Positions 59,555 through 64,000 of a DNA stretch of 64,000 nt are shown here, in pieces (position 1 is the stretch's first letter; each line of letters starts with the position of its first letter). Origin of the DNA: Pseudarthrobacter sp. IC2-21. Its GTDB lineage: Bacteria; Actinomycetota; Actinomycetes; Actinomycetales; Micrococcaceae. The translations under genes and the position numbers were made by a program. The notes below the pieces were generated by a model. It did not search any database and was not told where the DNA came from. It saw only the letters and a program-made list of their open reading frames with translations. Where the stretch lies: NCBI RefSeq assembly GCF_034048115.1, contig NZ_CP139145.1, forward strand, positions 2,852,001 to 2,916,000, read 5' to 3'.

Positions 59555-60325
59555 CTAGAGCAGGCGGTTCTGTGCCAGAAATTCGGCGAGGTCGCGGCCG
59601 GCGTTGCCGGAGTCGACGATCTTGATGCCGCCGCTGCGTGCCGGCCGTTCACGGGATGAGACGATGACAGAAGAAACGGGACGTGCGGCATCGACGCCGA
59701 GTTCGGCGAGGGTAACTGTCGTGTAGGGCTTCTTTTTTGCACTCAGAATTCCCTTAAAGTTCGGGAATCTTGGATCGGGCAACCGTTCCGTAATTGATGC
59801 CACGGCGGGAAGATTCGCTGAGACCTCCACCATGCCACTGTCTGCGCCTCGAACACCCGACACCCGGTTCCCGGATATTTCGATGGATTCCAGGAACGTC
59901 ACGTGGGGAACACCGAGGTGTTCAGCAACCATGGCTGGGATCATGCCTCCCCTGCCATCGGTGGATTCGTTACCGGCAATAACGAGGTCGAAGCCCTCAT
60001 TCTGGATGAGAACGGACAGCGCTTCGGCGGTCAGCAGCATGTCAGCGCCGCGCAGGGCCTCGTCTGCCAAGTGAATGGCTGAGGTGGCGCCCATGGCCAG
60101 CCCCTTGCGCAACGACTTGGACGCGGAGGACGGGCTCATTGACACGACTATGACCTCCGTCGACTTGTCCGATCCCTTGATAGTGAGCGCCGCCTCGATC
60201 GCGCGTTCGCCAATCTCATCCAGCACGGGATCGACGGACTCCCGGTCAACCCTGCCGCTGGCAGGATCCAACTTCCGCTCACCCCAGGTGTCCGGTACTT
60301 CTTTCACAAGAACAAGGATCTTCAT
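59555..60325 (-). CDS. etfB: electron transfer flavoprotein beta subunit
   Basis: A 256-residue ETF beta subunit: KILVLVKEVPDTWGERKLDPASGRVDRESVDPVLDEIGERAIEAALTIKGSDKSTEVIVVSMSPSSASKSLRKGLAMGATSAIHLADEALRGADMLLTAEALSVLI, with the AMP-binding region and the recognition loop near VSANLPAVASITERLPDPRFPNFKGILSAKKKP. It is the first gene of etfB-etfA-cytochrome b. A shared operator-like site lies 122 bp upstream of the ATG. Confidence 0.95.
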   Translation of the reverse strand: MKILVLVKEVPDTWGERKLDPASGRVDRESVDPVLDEIGERAIEAALTIKGSDKSTEVIVVSMSPSSASKSLRKGLAMGATSAIHLADEALRGADMLLTAEALSVLIQNEGFDLVIAGNESTDGRGGMIPAMVAEHLGVPHVTFLESIEISGNRVSGVRGADSGMVEVSANLPAVASITERLPDPRFPNFKGILSAKKKPYTTVTLAELGVDAARPVSSVIVSSRERPARSGGIKIVDSGNAGRDLAEFLAQNRLL

Positions 60326-60446
60326 CGTCCCCGCCTTTCTATGCTCGAAGATTGCAGCCCCTTCAGGCTGTTGACAGCCGCCGGGCAGGTATCCCGAAGT
60401 CTCAATGCTTCGTCTAACCAGTAAAGCAGCAGGGACACCATTTAGT

Positions 60447-60462
60447 CAACCATCCGTTTGGT
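60447..60462 (-). promoter_or_regulatory. operator-like site B, before etfB
   Basis: On the minus strand this reads ACCAAACGGATGGTTG, matching sites A and C at ACCAAAC and GGTTG. It lies between the thiolase stop (60530) and the etfB start (60325), positioned to control etfBA and the cytochrome gene. Confidence 0.6.
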
Positions 60463-60529
60463 AGATTCAGCGTTCGGGGATGGCTGGCACACAATGGTGC
60501 GCCGACTGGCGAGCCTGATGCTGATGGGC

Positions 60530-61726
60530 TTAGGACAGCCGTTCGATGACCATGGCCATCCCCATGCCGCCGGCGACGCACATAGTTTCAAGACCGAACT
60601 GCTGGTCGCGGGCAACGAGCGAATTCATCAGCGTTGTTGTGATCCTGGCCCCGGTCATGCCGTAGGGGTGACCGAGTGCGATGGCACCACCGTTGACGTT
60701 CAGCTTTTCGTCGGGAATCCCAAGTTCGCGTTGGGATGGAAGCACCTGCGCAGCAAAGGCTTCATTCAGCTCGAACTGGTCGATGTCGTTGATTGTCATC
60801 CCTGCCAACGCCAAGGCCTTACGGGAGGCCTCGACAGGACCGAGTCCCATGATCTCCGGAGACAGTCCGGAGGCGGCTGTGGAGACGATCCTGGCCAAGG
60901 GAACGATACCGAGCTCTCTGGCTTTGGTGTCGCTCATCAGTACCAGAGCTGCTGCACCGTCGTTGATGCCGCACGCGTTTCCTGCGGTAACTAGTCCATC
61001 TTCGCGGAAGATCGGGGCAAGCGCGGCCAGGCCTTCCAGGGTCGTGCTGGGCCGGGGAGCGTCGTCCTTTGCAAGGAGGGTGCCGCCCGGAAGCGGGACC
61101 TGCGTTATGTCCTTTTCCCAGAATCCTGCGACTCTGCTGGCCTCTGCCTTGCGCTGGGACCAGTAGGCGAATTCGTCCATATGCTCACGGGTCACCCCGT
61201 ACATGCTCGCGACATTTTCAGCGGTTGTTCCCATGTCCATGTAGAGATTGGGGCTGCGGCGCTGGTCCCGAGGATCTTGCCAGATGCCGTCCTGCCTCAT
61301 TCCTTGGCCGGTTAGGAGGGGGTTCCTCGCTGCCTCGGAATCAGGATTCCCGGGAGTCAACCGGGAGACGCTTTCGACGCCGGCGGAGACCATCACATCG
61401 GCTTCTCCCGCCCGGATTGCATGGAATGCCATTCGTGTCGTTTGCAGACTGGATGCGCAGAAGCGGTTGACTGTCGCACCGGGGACCCCGTCCAGGCCAA
61501 GCAGCACAGCAACCGCACGTGCGATATTAAAGCCTTGCTCGCCACCGGGAAGGCCGCAGCCGACGAGGATGTCCTCGATCAATGCCGGGTTCAGGGCGGG
61601 AACCTTGTCCAGGGCACTGCGAAGGATATGCGCGGCCAGGTCATCGGGGCGGACTTGGGTCAAGGAGCCCTTGAATGCCCGACCTATAGGTGACCGTGCG
61701 GCGGAAACAATGACGGCTTCAGGCAT
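60530..61726 (-). CDS. acetyl-CoA C-acyltransferase (thiolase)
   Basis: A 398-residue thiolase. The nucleophilic Cys is in VNRFCASSLQTTRMAFHAIRAGEADVMVSAGVESVSR. The second half has NACGINDGAAALVLMSD, the covering-loop His in NVNGGAIALGHPYGMTGARI and the base Cys in ETMCVAGGMGMAMVIE. It cleaves 3-ketoacyl-CoA in beta-oxidation. The start overlaps the preceding small acyl-CoA dehydrogenase stop by 8 bp, so they are translationally coupled. The substrate range is not readable. Confidence 0.94.
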   Translation of the reverse strand: MPEAVIVSAARSPIGRAFKGSLTQVRPDDLAAHILRSALDKVPALNPALIEDILVGCGLPGGEQGFNIARAVAVLLGLDGVPGATVNRFCASSLQTTRMAFHAIRAGEADVMVSAGVESVSRLTPGNPDSEAARNPLLTGQGMRQDGIWQDPRDQRRSPNLYMDMGTTAENVASMYGVTREHMDEFAYWSQRKAEASRVAGFWEKDITQVPLPGGTLLAKDDAPRPSTTLEGLAALAPIFREDGLVTAGNACGINDGAAALVLMSDTKARELGIVPLARIVSTAASGLSPEIMGLGPVEASRKALALAGMTINDIDQFELNEAFAAQVLPSQRELGIPDEKLNVNGGAIALGHPYGMTGARITTTLMNSLVARDQQFGLETMCVAGGMGMAMVIERLS

Positions 61727-62609
61727 CGTTCAGGACTCCTGCAGCGAGTTCCCGCAGCGTTGTGATGTGCCGAAGTGAGAAATGCAGGCCCATTTCCCAG
61801 GTAAAGCCCAGGCCGCCGTAGGTCTGGATGGAGAGCTGGACGGACTTCAAGCTCTGGGCGAAGGACTGTGCGACGGCCTGCCGCGTGCTGGCGTCGTCAA
61901 GACTGGCCCAGATGGCCGCGGTCTGCGCCACTTCAGCAGCGATGTGTGCATTGGCCAAGTGGTGCTTGACGGCCTGGAAGCTGCCAACAGGCTTGCCGAA
62001 CTGTTGCCGCTGTTTTGTGAATTCAATAGCCTCCTGAAGCACCTTCGCTGCCCGGCCGGCCGCCTCAGCGGCCCAGATGACGGCAAGCTCGCGGCGTGCT
62101 TCCGCGCTCAGACTTGTCGTTCCCGGGGATGACGCCGCAAGCAAGCTGGGTGCGAAGTCCAGCGGGTTTCCCCCCTCAAAGGCGCGGACAGGGGAACCAT
62201 CGGCGACTGAATCAATGATTGAGATACCGGGGACCTGGCCGAAAGGCACGAAGCCCGTTCCGTTTGGCAAGGTGCGCACCGGAACGCTCAGCGTCACCGG
62301 ACCCTCCGCTTCGGCCGCGGCTACTGAATGCCGTTTCACCGCCAGGCTCGTTACCAGTGGAAGCTGAATGAGGGTCTCGCCCCACGCCCCGGCAATCTCA
62401 ACGAGGTCTCTGAGGCTGGTGGAGTCCTCGTCCTCAATGACGCCAGCCAGATCCCACCCAGCGTCTCCGAGGACCTCCCAGGCAACCGGGGGCTTTCCTT
62501 CAATGTACGTGGCGATGGTGGCGCCGGCCGTAGCCTTTGTCATCGCATCGCGAATCGCCTCGGCGACGGCGATACCGATTTCGCCGGCAGCTGTTTTAAC
62601 CATGCTCAT
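61719..62609 (-). CDS. small acyl-CoA dehydrogenase subunit (carries the catalytic Glu)
   Basis: A 296-residue acyl-CoA dehydrogenase-fold protein, shorter than the usual ~380. The C-terminal helical domain is clear: ELAVIWAAEAAGRAAKVLQEAIEFTKQRQQFGKPVGSFQAVKHHLANAHIAAEVAQTAAIW, and the end IQTYGGLGFTWEMGLHFSLRHI carries Glu at about residue 272 in the position that acts as base in FadE28/ChsE4-type subunits. The N-terminal domain is divergent. The start overlaps the large subunit stop by 4 bp (ATGA). Adjacent unequal pairs like this form heterotetramers in steroid side-chain degradation. Confidence 0.88.
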   Translation of the reverse strand: MSMVKTAAGEIGIAVAEAIRDAMTKATAGATIATYIEGKPPVAWEVLGDAGWDLAGVIEDEDSTSLRDLVEIAGAWGETLIQLPLVTSLAVKRHSVAAAEAEGPVTLSVPVRTLPNGTGFVPFGQVPGISIIDSVADGSPVRAFEGGNPLDFAPSLLAASSPGTTSLSAEARRELAVIWAAEAAGRAAKVLQEAIEFTKQRQQFGKPVGSFQAVKHHLANAHIAAEVAQTAAIWASLDDASTRQAVAQSFAQSLKSVQLSIQTYGGLGFTWEMGLHFSLRHITTLRELAAGVLNDA

Positions 62610-63733
62610 CGTGGCAGCCCCAGAATTCTCTCGCTAATGATGTTTCGTTGAATTTCCGAGCTGCCGGAGTAGATGGAGGCTGCCCGTGTCTCGAGGTACT
62701 GCAGCCGCCAGTGTTCGACGTTGGTGGCGTCGGCTGTTTCGAGTCCTAGTTCGGCGATCTGTTGCCACAGTTCGCTCCACCAAAGCTTCAGCACGGAAGC
62801 GGCCTTGAGGAACTCCGCGGAATCCTTGTCGTAGTCGATCGATTTCATGACCTGCCACCGAATGAGCTCGACGCGGGAGTCGTAGTCTTCGAGCTGCCGC
62901 TGGTACTCAGGCAGATGACCGATGGCCCGCTGGAGGCTATCCATGTCAGCGCGGATCTCCACGTAGCGGCTCGCGGCTTCCACGCCGCCACGCTCGTTGG
63001 CGAGAACGGTCATGGCGACCTTCCACCCGTCGCCTTCACCGGCAACCCTGTCCTCGTCGGCCACAAACACATTGTCAAACTGGACCTCGGCGAAGTGCGT
63101 CAGTCCTGATGACTGCCGGATCCCGCTGATGGAAACCCCGGGCTGCTTCATATCCAGCAGGAACATGGTCAGGTTCTTGTGACGGGCAGCTGCCGGGTCG
63201 GTCTGGGCCAATAGCAGGCAACGGTCGGCGACACTGGCGAAGCTGGTCCATATTTTCCGGCCAGTGACAGCGTATCCGCCGTCCACTTTGACCGCACGGC
63301 ACCGGACACCTGCAAGGTCGGAGCCGGCATCCGGCTCCGAAAATCCCTGGCACCACACTTCGTCACCGTTGAGGATCTTGGGAAGGAAGCGCCCGAGCTG
63401 GTATTGCGTCCCGTGAGCGACAAGGGTGGGCGCGGTAAGAATCCGGCCGATACGCGCCAGTCCGTCAGGAGCCTGGGCTCTGCCGGCAAGGTCCGCGAAG
63501 ATCACTTCTTCGGCTACGTCGAGTCCCTGACCACCGAACTCCTTGGGCAGCGAGAGGCCAGCGTACCCTCCGCGGTGCAACTGCCGGTCCCACTCACGGC
63601 GGATCTCGTAGCCCTCCTCTTCGGTCATGACGCTGCGGTGTGTGCGCCAGCGTTCCGGGACGTTCTCTTCCAGCCATTGACGGGCGGCCTCAGCGAAGCC
63701 CTTCCGCGATGCAGTTTCAGTTTCTGTCGGCAT
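62606..63733 (-). CDS. large acyl-CoA dehydrogenase subunit (catalytic Glu replaced)
   Basis: A 375-residue acyl-CoA dehydrogenase. FAD-binding features: WCQGFSEPDAGSDLAGVRCRAVKVDGGYAVTGRKIWTSFASVADRCLLLAQTDP and NVFVADEDRVAGEGDGWKVAMTVLANERGG. The end reads ASIYSGSSEIQRNIISERILGLPR; in homotetrameric enzymes this is IYEGT with the catalytic Glu, here Ser at about residue 356. So it probably needs the small subunit for catalysis. ATG 63733 has AAGGA 6 bp upstream. Operator-like site A lies 23 bp before the start. It is the first gene of the operon large subunit, small subunit, thiolase. Confidence 0.9.
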   Translation of the reverse strand: MPTETETASRKGFAEAARQWLEENVPERWRTHRSVMTEEEGYEIRREWDRQLHRGGYAGLSLPKEFGGQGLDVAEEVIFADLAGRAQAPDGLARIGRILTAPTLVAHGTQYQLGRFLPKILNGDEVWCQGFSEPDAGSDLAGVRCRAVKVDGGYAVTGRKIWTSFASVADRCLLLAQTDPAAARHKNLTMFLLDMKQPGVSISGIRQSSGLTHFAEVQFDNVFVADEDRVAGEGDGWKVAMTVLANERGGVEAASRYVEIRADMDSLQRAIGHLPEYQRQLEDYDSRVELIRWQVMKSIDYDKDSAEFLKAASVLKLWWSELWQQIAELGLETADATNVEHWRLQYLETRAASIYSGSSEIQRNIISERILGLPR

Positions 63734-63755
63734 GACTTCCTTGTCGTTAGAACTA

Positions 63756-63771
63756 ACCAAACGATTGGTTG
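63756..63771 (+). promoter_or_regulatory. operator-like site A, before the acyl-CoA dehydrogenase operon
   Basis: ACCAAACGATTGGTTG; with the preceding A it gives AACCAA-N4-TTGGTT, an almost perfect palindrome centred on CG. It lies between the cyclase-family stop and the acyl-CoA dehydrogenase start, overlapping the expected promoter. It is the most symmetric of the three sites. Confidence 0.65.
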
Positions 63772-63828
63772 CTTACGCTACCATAGCGGCGTGGTGAGCG
63801 GAAGGCTTTGGTCTTCATCCTGGGTGGC

Positions 63829-64000
63829 TTAAACGATTGCCAGGGGGCGGACCGGAGAGCCGGTCCCCCCGCCTATCCTCAGCGGGACCGCGAGGAAGGT
63901 GAAGTCGGTGATTCCCGCCTCACCCAAAGCCTCGAGGTCCATGGATTCCATGATGGGAATTCCGTTCTCCACCAGGTTATGAACGTGCACGGGAAGGTTG
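63829..64000 (-). CDS. cyclase family protein, C-terminal part
   Basis: The right edge cuts a leftward gene. The visible 56 codons read NLPVHVHNLVENGIPIMESMDLEALGEAGITDFTFLAVPLRIGGGTGSPVRPLAIV in order, ending at TAA 63829-63831. GGTGSPVRPLA is the standard end of the cyclase/kynurenine formamidase-like hydrolase family. Members hydrolyse cyclic or amide substrates with a metal. It precedes the acyl-CoA dehydrogenase operon on the same strand with 95 bp between. A ring-opening hydrolase would suit a cyclic substrate pathway. Confidence 0.82.
   Translation of the reverse strand, partial: NLPVHVHNLVENGIPIMESMDLEALGEAGITDFTFLAVPLRIGGGTGSPVRPLAIV

Noticed and set aside
53627..63771. KstR or KstR2 steroid regulon sites
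   Set aside because: The motif ACCAAAC-N4-GGTTG does not match the known KstR (TnnAACnnGTTnnA) or KstR2 (AnCAAGnnCTTGnT) consensus, so a known steroid regulon is not claimed.
1..64000. CRISPR array, rRNA operon or riboswitch
   Set aside because: No regularly spaced repeats, rRNA signatures or recognisable riboswitch cores were seen on reading the window; structured-RNA searches were not possible here.

Overview
The window is high-GC actinobacterial DNA that looks like an Arthrobacter/Pseudarthrobacter-type member of the Micrococcaceae. Evidence: fdxA-dapC and dapD linkage, GTG and TTG starts, ATGA-coupled operons, closely packed genes with GC-rich bidirectional hairpin terminators, and a housekeeping set (gltA, typA, ychF, ispH, xseAB) of actinobacterial type. 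The genus is inferred, not proven.

Positions 1-46,660 are ordinary chromosome. In order: the end of dapD and a membrane-anchored lytic-transglycosylase-like protein; a decayed arsenic locus (flavin monooxygenase with a Cys-rich tail beside a truncated arsR); galE; gltA; the ferredoxin/dapC lysine pair; typA; an SGNH lipoprotein; a peptide ABC transporter with fused ATPases and two substrate-binding lipoproteins; a small accessory patch (LLM oxidoreductase, DUF1877-like fragment, SDR, acetyltransferase); ychF, rmuC, ispH, xseAB, ppk2 and an aminotransferase; an osmoprotectant ABC operon; pirin, a GlcNAc-kinase-like gene, LysR/MFS and AsnC/MFS pairs; corA; an ABC-F ATPase; and a cytochrome P450.

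At about 46,708 the character changes. A 33-bp copy of a tRNA 3' end, most like tRNA-Ala(GGC), suggests one attachment site of an integrative element. It is followed by about 5 kb of wreckage: coding scraps, an IS1182-like transposase with truncated 5' end and two compensating frameshifts, a truncated AMP-binding enzyme behind a minimal TetR-like protein, and an SDR gene broken by two single-base losses. An intact dodecin sits among them.

From 51,785 to the right edge lies what appears to be a working catabolic island: an LLM flavin monooxygenase with a SnoaL-like partner, a flavin reductase fused to an IclR-type ligand-binding domain, an MFE-type SDR, an EthD-domain protein, etfBA followed by a cytochrome-b-like membrane protein, a thiolase, a two-subunit acyl-CoA dehydrogenase and the end of a cyclase-family hydrolase. 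Three 16-bp sites with the pattern ACCAAAC-N4-GGTTG lie before the acyl-CoA dehydrogenase operon, before etfB and before the flavin reductase. They tie the island together as one probable TetR-type regulon. I infer monooxygenation and ring opening followed by CoA-linked beta-oxidation of an unknown cyclic substrate (terpenoid-, steroid- or alicyclic-like), with electrons passed through EtfBA. The substrate cannot be read from the sequence.
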